Shown here piece after piece: positions 26,891 through 36,756 of a stretch of DNA of 45,133 nucleotides (position 1 is its first letter; the number at the start of each line of letters is the position of its first letter). The translations under genes and the position numbers were made by a program. The notes under the pieces were generated by a model. The model searched no databases, was not told the DNA's origin, and saw only the letters and a list, made by a program, of their open reading frames with translations. This DNA is from Opitutus sp. (lineage in GTDB: Bacteria; Verrucomicrobiota; Verrucomicrobiia; Opitutales; Opitutaceae), in the NCBI GenBank assembly GCA_013822585.1, contig PNKG01000002.1, positions 1-45,133 on the forward strand, written 5' to 3'.

Positions 26891-28167
26891 GTGTCGTCCT
26901 GTCGCATCCGAGCGTCGCCCCCTTCGTGCAGCACGCCGCCCGCGCGCTCTGGGAGGCCGGCCTGCTGGACCGCTTCTTCACGACTTTGGTCAACGACGAG
27001 CGCAGCTTCTGGCAAAACGCCGGTGCGCAGGCGGCGCGCCTCGTCGGCCGCGACCTGCGCGCCCAGCTGCGCCGCCGCGCCGTCACCGGATTGCCGCCCG
27101 AAATCGTGACCACGCTGCCCTTCACGGAACTGGTCCGGCTCGGCAGCGGCCCGCTCGATCGCAGCGGCCGGCTGACGGACCGGATCTGGTCGTGGGCCGA
27201 GCCGGCCTTCGACCGGCGGGTGGCGCGGAGGTTGCCACAGACCGCACGCGCGGTCTACTGCTTCGAATACTGCGCCCTTGCGACCTTCCGGGCGGCGCGC
27301 ACGCGCGGCCTGGCCACGGTCTACGATGCGCCTTCGCCCGATCCGGCCTACGTGCGCGGTGTCGTCGACCGCGAGGTGGAGCGCTTTCCCGTGCTCGACA
27401 CACCCTACCACCGCCACACACGGCAACGCGAGGCGCCCCGCCTCGCCCGCCGCCGCGAGGAGCGCGACTTGGCCGACATCCTCATCGCCGCTTCAACACT
27501 GACCCGTGACACCTATGTCGCGGCAGGCTTTCCGGTGGAGCGGGTGCGCGTCGTGCCCTACGGCGCGCCGCCGACCGCCCCGCGCGAGGTCGCATTGTCC
27601 GGCGGCTCGTGCGGCGCAGGGAAATTGCGCCTGTTGTGGGCCGGCACGTTCAGCATCCGCAAAGGCGCGCACTACGTGCTCGAGGCCTGGCGGCGTGGCG
27701 CGCTCGGCCGCCAGGCGATGCTGAAAGTGCACGGCACCGTCGGGCTCCCCGATGCCCTGTTGCATCCTGTGCCCGAAGGCATCGAATTCGGAGGCTCAAT
27801 CCCGCGCGACCGGCTCGCCCAGGCTTATCATGAGGCCGATGCCCTGCTGTTCCCCACGCTGTGCGACGGTTTCGGCATGGTGGCGACCGAGGCTTGGTCG
27901 CACGGTTTGCCCGTGATCACGACAAAGCAGGCCGGCGCGGCGGATTTTCTCCGCGACCGCGAAAACGGGCTCCTGATCGAAGCCGGCCAGCCGGAGGCGA
28001 TCGCCGGCGCCGTGCACTGGTGTCTCGGACACCGCAGCGAACTCGCCGCGATGCGCGAGCCTTCCCTCGCGACCGCCGCACGCTGGCAATGGGCGGATTA
28101 TCGCCGCGCCCTGGCGCAAGCCGTGCGCCCGCTGCTCGACCGTTCGGCCGGCGATGCCCGAAACTAG
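26887..28167 (+). CDS. Glycosyltransferase family 4
   Basis: RLLWAGTFSIRKGAHYVLEAW...ALLFPTLCDGFGMVATEAWSHGLPVITTKQAGAADFL. Confidence 0.9.
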   Translation: MSVVLSHPSVAPFVQHAARALWEAGLLDRFFTTLVNDERSFWQNAGAQAARLVGRDLRAQLRRRAVTGLPPEIVTTLPFTELVRLGSGPLDRSGRLTDRIWSWAEPAFDRRVARRLPQTARAVYCFEYCALATFRAARTRGLATVYDAPSPDPAYVRGVVDREVERFPVLDTPYHRHTRQREAPRLARRREERDLADILIAASTLTRDTYVAAGFPVERVRVVPYGAPPTAPREVALSGGSCGAGKLRLLWAGTFSIRKGAHYVLEAWRRGALGRQAMLKVHGTVGLPDALLHPVPEGIEFGGSIPRDRLAQAYHEADALLFPTLCDGFGMVATEAWSHGLPVITTKQAGAADFLRDRENGLLIEAGQPEAIAGAVHWCLGHRSELAAMREPSLATAARWQWADYRRALAQAVRPLLDRSAGDARN

Positions 28168-29305
28168 CCGCGCCATGCCAACCACCCCACGTCCCGCCGG
28201 CCTGCTCCCCGCGATTTTCGTCACCCACCGCGCCTACCTGGCGGAAGGTGGCGGCGGCGCCCAATGGTGCACCCGCGAATACCGGCGCACGCTTCAATCC
28301 GCCGGATTCGCGCTGGAGGACGTCGTCTTCGCCAGTCGCCGGGATTTGCTGGCGCGCCTTCGCGCCAAGATCCGCCCCTCACCCGAAGGCGAACTGCATT
28401 CCGGCGCGATCGCCCGGGCTGTCGCCACCCGGGTGGCGGAGATCGGCGCACGCTGGTGCTTCCTCAACAATTCCGACGCCGGGCTGCTGGCCCCGCGCAT
28501 CCGCGCCCTGCGGCCGGAACTGCGGCTCGTCTTCCTTTCCCACGGCGTGGAGCTGACCGACGCCGTCAACAATCTCCGTCTGGCGCCCGAATCGCTGCCG
28601 GCCGCGCGGCGCGGCCCCGGGTTTCTCAGCCGGCTTCTCCGCGCCGAGATCCGCCAGCGCCAGGCGCTGGATGCATCCGTCTGCATCGCCGAGCCGGACG
28701 AGCGCCTGGAAGACTGGCTCGGCGCCCCGCGCACGCTCTTCCTCCCGCGCCAGGTGCCGGTGGACGAATTGCCGCATGCTCCGCTGGCCGGACGCGTCGG
28801 CTGTGTCGCCACCTTGGACCACGGTCCGAACCGCGACGGGCTGGAACAACTCGCAAGTGCGCTGACAAGGCACTCCGGTGTGACGCTCCGCCTGGTCGGC
28901 GGACCGCTGTCCGCTGGCCGGGATTTGGCGAGACGCCATCCTGCCATCGATTACCGGGGCCGGCTCGACGATGCGGCCCTGCGGGCCGAAGCCGCCACCT
29001 GGTGCGCGTTCGCCAATCCGATCTTCTGCGCCGCGCGCGGCGCGAGCACCAAGGTCGCCACGGCGCTCGGCTGGGGTCTGCCGGTGTTCACCACGCCGCA
29101 AGGCGCCCGGGGCTACCGCTGGCCCGCCGGCACGCTGCCCCTCGCCGGCAGCGCCGCCGAACTCGCCGCCCTGCTGGCGGCGGCGGCGACGGCGAAGGAC
29201 TCCTCCGACTGGCGGGCCCGTGCGGCGGCGGTCCGCGCCACCGCGCCGACAGCCGAGGAGTCCGCGGACCAATTGCGCGCCTTCCTGCAATCCCTCCCCT
29301 CCTGA
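28154..29305 (+). CDS. Glycosyltransferase (GT4-like)
   Basis: GGGAQWCTREYRRTLQSAGF...CVATLDHGPNRDGLEQL...GASTKVATALGWGLPVFTTPQGARGY; alternative start at 28175. Confidence 0.78.
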   Translation: MPETSRAMPTTPRPAGLLPAIFVTHRAYLAEGGGGAQWCTREYRRTLQSAGFALEDVVFASRRDLLARLRAKIRPSPEGELHSGAIARAVATRVAEIGARWCFLNNSDAGLLAPRIRALRPELRLVFLSHGVELTDAVNNLRLAPESLPAARRGPGFLSRLLRAEIRQRQALDASVCIAEPDERLEDWLGAPRTLFLPRQVPVDELPHAPLAGRVGCVATLDHGPNRDGLEQLASALTRHSGVTLRLVGGPLSAGRDLARRHPAIDYRGRLDDAALRAEAATWCAFANPIFCAARGASTKVATALGWGLPVFTTPQGARGYRWPAGTLPLAGSAAELAALLAAAATAKDSSDWRARAAAVRATAPTAEESADQLRAFLQSLPS

Positions 29306-29307
29306 CG

Positions 29308-30351
29308 ATGCGCATCCTTCTCAGCGCCGATCCGATCCTGCCCGTGCCGCCGTCCGGCTACGGCGGCATCGAGCGCATTGTCGACGCGCTCGCCCGGGCC
29401 CTGCGCGCACGGGGCCATGCGGTCGGTTTGCTGGCCAAGGCCGGCTCCACCTGCGAGGTCGACGCGCTGTTCTCCTGGCCGGGCGCCGAGGTCGGCGGCC
29501 GCGTCGACACGGTGCGCAATGCCCTCGCCTTGCGTCGCGCGGCCGGAAAATTCCGCGCCGATCTCGTCCACAGCTTTGCACGCCTGTCCTACCTGCTGCC
29601 GCTCCTGCCGGACTCCCTGCCCAAGATCATGTCCTATCAGCGGCACCTCTCGCCCGGGCAGACACGTCTGGCGCAGCGGCTGGCACGGCGTGGCACGCTG
29701 CGCTTCACCGCCTGCAGCGAATTCATCGCGGCACAGGGCCGCCGCGACGGCGGCGATTGGACGGCGATTCCCAATTTCGTCGACCCGTCGTGCATCCCTT
29801 TTTCTCCGGCGGCGCCGGATCACGCGCCGCTGCTTTTCCTCAGCCGCATCGAGTCCATCAAGGGTCCCGACATCGCGATCGCCATCGCGCGCAGGTCCGG
29901 GCGAAGACTGCTGCTGGCCGGGAACGCTCCGCGTTCCGGACCGGAGGCGGAATTCTTCACTCGAGAGATTGCGCCGCTGCTGGGTAAGGACGGAATCGAA
30001 TGGGTCGGGGAAGTCGGCGACGAAATGAAATTCCGGCTCCTCTCGCAGGCCGCGGCACTCCTCGTCCCCATCCGGTGGGACGAGCCTTTCGGCATCGTCT
30101 TCGCCGAGGCCCTGGCCGCCGGGACACCGGTCATCTCCTGCGCCCGCGGCGCCGTCCCCGAGATCGTGCGGCACGGCAAGAGCGGCTGGCTCATCCCCGA
30201 GGGCGATGCCGCGGCCGGCGCCGCGGCGGTCGCGCGTCTCTCCGAACTCGACCGGGCCGCCTGCCGGCGCGACGCGGTGGAGCGGTTCGGCGTGGGCCCC
30301 TGCACCGATCTTTACCTCGCGCTCTATCACCGCGCGCTCCACCGCACGTGA
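29308..30351 (+). CDS. Glycosyltransferase family 4
   Basis: PPSGYGGIERIVDALARALRARGH...LLFLSRIESIKGPDIAIAIA...EPFGIVFAEALAAGTPVISCARGAVPEIV. Confidence 0.93.
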   Translation: MRILLSADPILPVPPSGYGGIERIVDALARALRARGHAVGLLAKAGSTCEVDALFSWPGAEVGGRVDTVRNALALRRAAGKFRADLVHSFARLSYLLPLLPDSLPKIMSYQRHLSPGQTRLAQRLARRGTLRFTACSEFIAAQGRRDGGDWTAIPNFVDPSCIPFSPAAPDHAPLLFLSRIESIKGPDIAIAIARRSGRRLLLAGNAPRSGPEAEFFTREIAPLLGKDGIEWVGEVGDEMKFRLLSQAAALLVPIRWDEPFGIVFAEALAAGTPVISCARGAVPEIVRHGKSGWLIPEGDAAAGAAAVARLSELDRAACRRDAVERFGVGPCTDLYLALYHRALHRT

Positions 30352-31034
30352 GGACTCTCCTGGTCACTGTCTCCATCGGCGCCCGCGCCGCTCTCGCCCG
30401 GCACTCGCTGCCGCGCATGGAACACTGGGCGGGGGCTCACGGCCTCGCGATGCGGGTGGTGCGCGAACCCCTGGTCGGCCCCGATCTGCCCCCTCATTTC
30501 AACAAGCTGGCGGCGCCGGCGGCCTTCCCGGGTTACGATCGCTACGTCATCGTCGACGACGATCTGCTGATCTCCCGGCGCGCGCCCCCGCCGCCCGGAG
30601 TGCCGGCGGGATGCGTCGGGCTCGTGCCCGATCCCGAGCAACGCAACACCACCGCCCCCTATGTCGCATGGACGGGCAACACGGGATTCATCGTCGCCGA
30701 TCGCGGGGCGGCCGACCTTTTCGCCGCGGCGCTCTCCCATGGATCGGAACCGGCGATCTGGGGCTTCGCCGACCAAGGCGCGCTCAATCACACCGCCTGG
30801 CAGGCGCGCCGCATCGTCAAGCTCGACAGCCGCTGGAACCTGCTGCCCGCCGTGCAGTATTTCATCGACCGCAATGCCTGGGAATCCTGGCGCACGTCGC
30901 GTCTCTACCGGCTCGGCTACTACGCGCGGCTTCTCCTCCCCGGCTCGCCCGAACGGCGGGCCATCCGCGCGGCTTTCGGCGTCCACCTCGTGCGCGCGCC
31001 CTACCCGGGTTTCTTTTCCCGGCTGATGGACTGA
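30348..31034 (+). CDS. Putative GT-A-fold glycosyltransferase (uncharacterised)
   Basis: FPGYDRYVIVDDDLLIS...NTGFIVADRGAADLFAAAL...WGFADQGALNH; GTG start overlapping upstream stop (GTGA). Confidence 0.6.
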   Translation: MRTLLVTVSIGARAALARHSLPRMEHWAGAHGLAMRVVREPLVGPDLPPHFNKLAAPAAFPGYDRYVIVDDDLLISRRAPPPPGVPAGCVGLVPDPEQRNTTAPYVAWTGNTGFIVADRGAADLFAAALSHGSEPAIWGFADQGALNHTAWQARRIVKLDSRWNLLPAVQYFIDRNAWESWRTSRLYRLGYYARLLLPGSPERRAIRAAFGVHLVRAPYPGFFSRLMD

Positions 31035-31039
31035 CCCGC

Positions 31040-32338
31040 ATGCGCCGCGTGCTCATCGCCTCTCCGCACTTCTGCCCGGTCAACGCCGCGGACATGCAAC
31101 GCGTGCGGCTGTGCCTGCCGCATTTGCGCGAAAACGGCTGGGATCCCACCGTCCTCGCGTTGCACCCCGACACGGTCGAGCACGCCGTGATCGATCCCCT
31201 GCTCGGGCAAACCTATCCCGCGGACATTCCCGTGGTGAGAGCGAAGGGCATTCCCCCGCGCCTGACCCGGCCGCTGGGTTTCGGCGGACTGTGGTGGCGC
31301 GCCGGCCGGGCATTCGACCGGGCCGGCGCGAGGCTTCTTCGCCAGGAACGGTTCGACCTCGTGTTCTTCAGCACGACGCAATTCGACTTCCTCCGTCTCG
31401 CCCCGCGCTGGCTCCACCGGTCGGGCGTGCCCTACGTCCTCGATTACCAGGACCCGTGGGTGAACGACTACTACCGGCGCACCGGCACACCGCCGCCCGG
31501 CGGGCGTCTCCGCCACGCCTTCGCCCGCTGGCGTGCCAAGCGCCAGGAGCCCCGGACACTGCGGGAAGCGTCCGCGGTCGTCTCCGTCTCCCCCGCCTAT
31601 CTCGCGGACTTGGCGCGCCGATACCCCTGGTTCGATGCGCAACGGGCGACGGTGCTGCCGTTCGGCGCTTCCGCGGGGGACTTCGCGCTGGCTCGCGCTC
31701 TCGATCCCTCGTCGCCGCTCGTCCCGTTGGGCGACGGCCGCGTCCACCTCGTGTCGACCGGCCGTGCCGGGCCGGACTTGGCGCCGGCGCTCCGCCTGTT
31801 GTTCATGGGACTCGCTCAACTCAGGCGCAGCCGGCCGGAGGCCGCGGCGCGGTTGCGGCTGCATTTCATCGGCACATCCTACGCGCCCGCCGGACTCGGG
31901 CGGCCGTCCGTTCTTCCGGTCGCGCAGGAGTGCGACGTGGCCGAACTCGTCCGTGAACACCCCGCCCGCGTGCCCTACTTCGAGGCGCTGCACTATCTGT
32001 CGCGAGCCGACGGCATACTCGCGCTCGGCTCGGATGATCCGGGCTACACGCCCTCGAAGCTCTCCCCCGTCCTGCTCGCGGGGCGGCCGGTCCTCGCGCT
32101 GCTGGGCGCCGGCAGTCCGGCTCTCGATCTGGCGTGCGCGGCCGGCGCAACGGTCGCCGCGTTCGCGCCCGGCAGCCAGGATGCCGGTGGAATTTCCACG
32201 GTGGCGCGCTGGCTCGGGCAAGCCCCCGCCAATCCGGCGCCCGATCCCCGCGTGATCGAGGCCCGCGGCCAGACCGCGCGCGCGATGACCCGGCGGCTGG
32301 CGGAGGCGTTCGCCGCGGCAACGGACCGGAGGAACTAG
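31040..32338 (+). CDS. Glycosyltransferase family 4-like
   Basis: MRRVLIASPHFCPVNAADMQRVRLCLPHLRENGWDPTVLAL...YVLDYQDPWVNDYYRR...SVSPAYLADL. Confidence 0.87.
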   Translation: MRRVLIASPHFCPVNAADMQRVRLCLPHLRENGWDPTVLALHPDTVEHAVIDPLLGQTYPADIPVVRAKGIPPRLTRPLGFGGLWWRAGRAFDRAGARLLRQERFDLVFFSTTQFDFLRLAPRWLHRSGVPYVLDYQDPWVNDYYRRTGTPPPGGRLRHAFARWRAKRQEPRTLREASAVVSVSPAYLADLARRYPWFDAQRATVLPFGASAGDFALARALDPSSPLVPLGDGRVHLVSTGRAGPDLAPALRLLFMGLAQLRRSRPEAAARLRLHFIGTSYAPAGLGRPSVLPVAQECDVAELVREHPARVPYFEALHYLSRADGILALGSDDPGYTPSKLSPVLLAGRPVLALLGAGSPALDLACAAGATVAAFAPGSQDAGGISTVARWLGQAPANPAPDPRVIEARGQTARAMTRRLAEAFAAATDRRN

Positions 32339-32362
32339 ACGCAAGTCCCGGCGCCCCGAAGC

Positions 32363-33877
32363 ATGAGCAGACCCACAATCCAGATCACAAGCGGCGAACT
32401 CGCCCGCAACATCCAGTTCCAAGTCAAGAACCGCCTCGGCCTGATCGTGGGGCTCGCGGCCGCCTCGGTGGGCTTGCTCCTGTTTTTCGACGCCAAGCAC
32501 ATCGAGGCCTTGGTCTGCCTCATCGCCGGCGTGCTGATTCCGGTCGTGGCCTGGTGCAGCCGCTCCCACCCCGGCCTGCCCCTCGTCGGGCTGATCGCCC
32601 TGCAGACCCTGTTCATCTTCGCCACGCCGATCTTCGCCCAGAATCCCAGTCTGGCCCACTATCCGGACAGCGACACCCTCTCGGCGGCGATCGAGGTTTT
32701 CGTGTTTTGCGCCGCGCTGGCCGGCGGATGGCGCCTCGGCATGCGCAACGACTTGCCCGCCCAGCCCGAACGCGAATTCTGGGGGCTCACCGTGCTCCGG
32801 CTGGACGAACCCAGGAAACTCGCCCGCGCCGCGCTGGGCCTGTTCACCGCCAGCACGCTCTACGAGCTGGCGCTCATCATGGGCGCCCTCGATGTCGTCT
32901 TCGAGCTGCTGCCCACGGGCTCGTTCTCGATCATCCGCACCTTGTTCGACTCCGCCGCGCTGGCCGGCACGCTCATCGGCGGCTACACCATCGGCCACCG
33001 CGTCATGCCTCCGAACGAGCGCTTCGGGTTCTGGACGCTCCTCACGCTCTACTGCGCCGCAAAGTGCTCCTCGATCCTCCTGTCGAGCATGACCGGAGTG
33101 ATCGCCTCGACGGCCCTCGGCTATTTCCTGGGCGCGCGGCGCCCGCCGTGGGTCTTTCTTGCGCTGGTGGCCGGCACCGCGGCGTTCCTCAACCTGAGCA
33201 AGTTCGAGATGCGGGCGAAATACTGGGACGTATACGGCTACAGCAAGGGAGTCGGCCTGACCGAGCTGCCGGGCTATTACGCCGAGTGGGCCGGCCACAG
33301 CCTGAACGTGATCATCCGGAACCGCTCCATCACCGCCGAGGAGGAGGAGGTCGGACAGCAGCTCACCGACCGCCTGAACAATCTGCAGAACCTGCTCTAT
33401 GCCCAGGATGCGATCAACCGCCGCGGAGTCCCGCTGCTGGGCGGCGAGACCTATTACACCATCCCCGAGCTGCTCATCCCGCGTTTTCTCTGGCCGGACA
33501 AACCGCGCAGCCACGAAGGACAGGTGATGCTCAACGTGCACTTCGGCCGCCAGCGCAGGGAAGACTCCTTCACCACTTACATCGCCTGGGGCCTGCTGGC
33601 CGAAGCCTATGGCAATTTCGGCGCGTTCTGGGGGGCGTTGATCTGCGGCCTCGTCCTCGGTTTGGCTGCCGGGGCGCTGGAGCGCTGGATCCGTCCCTAC
33701 CCGCTCACCTCCCTCGAGGCCTTCTTCTTCCTGCTCATCGCGGTCAACTTCAGCCTCTCCTTTGAGATGGTCGCCAGCGTCTGGGTCACCTCGATCTTCC
33801 AGATGATCATCGCGCTCATCGCCTGTGTGGTCCCGTTTGCCAAAAGGGAAAAATTCGTGCCGCCCGCCTCCGCATGA
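32363..33877 (+). CDS. Oligosaccharide repeat-unit polymerase-like membrane protein (Wzy-like)
   Basis: Multi-TM ORF; YYTIPELLIPRFLWPDKPRSHEGQVMLN...WGLLAEAYGNFGAFWGAL. Confidence 0.7.
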   Translation: MSRPTIQITSGELARNIQFQVKNRLGLIVGLAAASVGLLLFFDAKHIEALVCLIAGVLIPVVAWCSRSHPGLPLVGLIALQTLFIFATPIFAQNPSLAHYPDSDTLSAAIEVFVFCAALAGGWRLGMRNDLPAQPEREFWGLTVLRLDEPRKLARAALGLFTASTLYELALIMGALDVVFELLPTGSFSIIRTLFDSAALAGTLIGGYTIGHRVMPPNERFGFWTLLTLYCAAKCSSILLSSMTGVIASTALGYFLGARRPPWVFLALVAGTAAFLNLSKFEMRAKYWDVYGYSKGVGLTELPGYYAEWAGHSLNVIIRNRSITAEEEEVGQQLTDRLNNLQNLLYAQDAINRRGVPLLGGETYYTIPELLIPRFLWPDKPRSHEGQVMLNVHFGRQRREDSFTTYIAWGLLAEAYGNFGAFWGALICGLVLGLAAGALERWIRPYPLTSLEAFFFLLIAVNFSLSFEMVASVWVTSIFQMIIALIACVVPFAKREKFVPPASA

Positions 33878-35073
33878 CGCCTCCGCGGCTCGCCATCGTC
33901 ACTTCGCACCCGACGCAGTATTACGCGCCGTGGTTCCGGCATCTGGCCGCGCATCTCGCAGCTGACCTGCGCGTGCATTACCTGTGGGACCGCGAAGCAG
34001 GCGAGGGCGCCCTCGACCCGGAATTCGGCCGCAGTGTGCGGTGGGACACCGATTTGCTGGACGGATACGCGCACGAATTCGTGCCGAACGTCTCCTCCCA
34101 TCCCGGCACGCAGCGGTTCGGCGGACTGCACAATCCCTCGCTGCCCGCGCGGCTCTCCGCCTGGGAACCGGATGTCCTGCTGCTTTTCGGCTACGGATGG
34201 CGCACGCCTCTGCAGCTGGCCCTGGCCTGGCGGCGCTGCCCCCTGGTGCTCCGGGGCGACTCCCACGATCTCGCCCCGGACAAGCGCTCCCTCCCGGGAC
34301 GGCGGTTGGGGCGGCTGGCCCGCCGCATCGTCTTCAGGCGTTTCGCCGCGTTCGCCGCGGTCGGCGCGGCCAACCGCGACCATTACCTCTCCCACGGGGT
34401 GCCGTCTTCGCGGATTTTCCCCGTGCCGCACTGCGTCGACAATGCGCGCTTCACCGCGCCGGGTGTTCGTGAAGCCGCGCTGGCCTGGCGCGCCGAACTC
34501 GGCATCCCGGCCACGCGCCTGGTCGTGGGCTTTGCGGGAAAATTCATTCCGAAAAAACAGCCCGACGCGCTGATCCGCGCCTTCCGCCGGCTGGCCCCGC
34601 CCGACGCCGCCCTGCTGCTGATCGGCGACGGCACGCTGCGCCCGCAGCTGGAGAAACTCGCCGAAGGCCGCCGCGACATCCTGCTCGCGCCCTTCCAGAA
34701 CCAGTCGGCGATGCCGCGCGCGCTCGCCGCCCTGGATCTGCTCGTGCTGCCAAGTCTCGGGCCGGAAGAAACCTGGGGACTGGTGGTCAACGAGGCGATG
34801 GCCGCCGGCGTGCCCTGTCTCGTGAGCACCCATGCCGGCTGCCGGGCCGACCTCATCGAGGAAGACCGCACCGGCTGGAGTTTTCCCGCCGGCGACGAGG
34901 CCGCCCTGGCCGCGCAGCTGGGCCGGTCCCTCGCCGCGCTCAGGGAGCGCAGGCTGGAATTTCAGCGCAGGATCGCACACCGGATCGCACGCTATTCCTA
35001 CGCCCAGGCCACCGCCGGCCTGCAGGTCCTGCTTGACGCCCTGCGCAATCCCCCCGCACAACCCCAGCGGTGA
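33874..35073 (+). CDS. Glycosyltransferase family 4
   Basis: PRLAIVTSHPTQYYAPWFRHLA...GFAGKFIPKKQPDALIRAF...LLVLPSLGPEETWGLVVNEAMAAGVPCLVS. Confidence 0.92.
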   Translation: MTPPRLAIVTSHPTQYYAPWFRHLAAHLAADLRVHYLWDREAGEGALDPEFGRSVRWDTDLLDGYAHEFVPNVSSHPGTQRFGGLHNPSLPARLSAWEPDVLLLFGYGWRTPLQLALAWRRCPLVLRGDSHDLAPDKRSLPGRRLGRLARRIVFRRFAAFAAVGAANRDHYLSHGVPSSRIFPVPHCVDNARFTAPGVREAALAWRAELGIPATRLVVGFAGKFIPKKQPDALIRAFRRLAPPDAALLLIGDGTLRPQLEKLAEGRRDILLAPFQNQSAMPRALAALDLLVLPSLGPEETWGLVVNEAMAAGVPCLVSTHAGCRADLIEEDRTGWSFPAGDEAALAAQLGRSLAALRERRLEFQRRIAHRIARYSYAQATAGLQVLLDALRNPPAQPQR

Positions 35074-35627
35074 AGATTCTCGGCCATCGGAGCCCCAGCC
35101 CCTGGACCCGGCGCGAAAAACTCGCCCGGGCCGCCTGGGTGGCGGTCGAGGCGACCCTGTTTCGTCTGAGCCCGCGCCCGCTGCACGGATGGCGGCGCAT
35201 GCTGTTGCGAATCTTCGGCGCCCGGATCGGCGGGCACGACGGGCCGGGCGCGCGGATCGCTCCATCGGCCCGCGTGCACTTCCCGTGGAATCTCACGCTC
35301 GAAGCCGGCACGATGGTCGGCCCGGGTGTGCGGCTCTACAATCTCGCGCCCGTCGCCCTGCGGCGCGGCGCCAATCTTTCGCAGCGGGTCCACGTCTGCG
35401 CCGGCACCCACGACTACAATCGCTGGGAAATGCCGCTGGCCGCCCGCCCGGTGGAAATCGGGGAAAATGTCTGGATCGCGGCCGAGGCCTTCATCGGCCC
35501 GGGCGTGAGGATCGGCGAACTCGCCGTGATCGGCGCCCGCTCGGTGGTGATGCGCGACATCCCCGCGCGCACCATCGCCGCGGGCAATCCCTGCCAACCA
35601 CTGCGCCCACGCTCCGAGCCGGTCTGA
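35070..35627 (+). CDS. Left-handed beta-helix (hexapeptide) acetyltransferase, WcaF-like
   Basis: RIFGARIG...GARIAPSARVHFPWNLTLEAGTMVGPGVRLYNLAPVALRRGANLSQRVHVCAGTHDYN...ENVWIAAEAFIGPGVRIGELAVIGARSVV; GTG start. Confidence 0.9.
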   Translation: MKILGHRSPSPWTRREKLARAAWVAVEATLFRLSPRPLHGWRRMLLRIFGARIGGHDGPGARIAPSARVHFPWNLTLEAGTMVGPGVRLYNLAPVALRRGANLSQRVHVCAGTHDYNRWEMPLAARPVEIGENVWIAAEAFIGPGVRIGELAVIGARSVVMRDIPARTIAAGNPCQPLRPRSEPV

Positions 35628-35631
35628 GCGG

Positions 35632-36753
35632 ATGCAGCTCTGCCACATCGTCCCGAGTCTGGAGGAGCGCCACGGCGGCCCCTCCAAGTCGGTGCGCGCC
35701 CTGGCGGACGCCTTGTCGCGCCAGGGCGCATCCGTCGATTTGCTGACCACGCATCCCGCCGGGGCGGGGCCGGCAGCGCCCGGCTCCGGCGGCGCGGGCG
35801 TGCGCTCCTTCCCGCGCCGCTGGCCGCAGGCGCTGTATCGCTCCCCGGAATTGTCCGCGCATCTGCGGGCCTCCTCCTGCGATCTCGTGCACCACCATTC
35901 ACTCTGGCTGCTGACGCTGCGCTACGCGACGGAAGCCAGCCGCGCGCGAAACCTGCCGCTGGTGATTTCGCCGCGGGGCATGATGACCGGATGGGCGTGG
36001 AACCACCACCGGGGCCGGAAACGCATCGCCCGGGCGCTGATCCATCCCCAGGCCTTCGAGGCGGCGGCGGGCTGGCATGCCACGAGCGAGGCGGAAGCCG
36101 CGGACATCCGCCGGCTGGGCTTCCAGCAGCCGGTCTGCGTCGCGCCCAACGGCGTGACGGTCCCCGAAGACCGGGAGTCGCAGGCGGCGCGGGCTCACTG
36201 GTTCCAAGCCGAGCCGCGGCTGGCGGAGCGCCGCGTGGCGGTGTTCTATTCGCGCTTCCACCGCAAGAAGCGCCTGCGCGAACTCGTCGAACTCTGGCAG
36301 GACGAACCGCGGGGCGACTGGCTGCTGCTCCTCGTCGGTGTTCCGGAGGAATTCGGCGTCGACGAGATTGGCGGCTGGATTTCGCCCGCCGCGCGCGACG
36401 CGGTGATCGTGAGCGACGGCCGGAATCGCCCCCCGCCGTATGCCGCGGCGTCCTTGTTCCTGCTCCCCTCCCACTCGGAGAATTTCGGCCTGTCCATCGC
36501 CGAGGCGCTCGCCGCCGGCATTCCTCCGCTGGTGACGGACGCCACCCCGTGGTCGGGACTCGACGCCCGCGACGCCGGCTGGTGCGTGCCCTGGTCCGAA
36601 TACGCGGCGACCCTGCGGCTCGCGCTGGCCGAGTCGCCCGCGGCTTTGGCCCGGCGCGGCGACGCGGGCCGCCGCTGGGTCGCGGAGGAATACACTTGGG
36701 AAGCCTCCGCCCGCTCCCTGCTCGGCTTCTACCGCCAGCTGGTCCGGCGCTGA
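35632..36753 (+). CDS. Glycosyltransferase family 4
   Basis: LCHIVPSLEERHGGPSKSVRALADAL...VISPRGMMTGWAWNHHRGRKRIA...LLPSHSENFGLSIAEALAAGIPPLVTDATPW. Confidence 0.92.
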   Translation: MQLCHIVPSLEERHGGPSKSVRALADALSRQGASVDLLTTHPAGAGPAAPGSGGAGVRSFPRRWPQALYRSPELSAHLRASSCDLVHHHSLWLLTLRYATEASRARNLPLVISPRGMMTGWAWNHHRGRKRIARALIHPQAFEAAAGWHATSEAEAADIRRLGFQQPVCVAPNGVTVPEDRESQAARAHWFQAEPRLAERRVAVFYSRFHRKKRLRELVELWQDEPRGDWLLLLVGVPEEFGVDEIGGWISPAARDAVIVSDGRNRPPPYAAASLFLLPSHSENFGLSIAEALAAGIPPLVTDATPWSGLDARDAGWCVPWSEYAATLRLALAESPAALARRGDAGRRWVAEEYTWEASARSLLGFYRQLVRR

Positions 36754-36756
36754 ACT

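Noticed and set aside
31001-33541. 846-aa minus-strand ORF opposite GT and polymerase genes
   Set aside because: High-GC antisense open frame with Arg/Gly/Glu-rich low complexity; the plus-strand genes are clearly supported.
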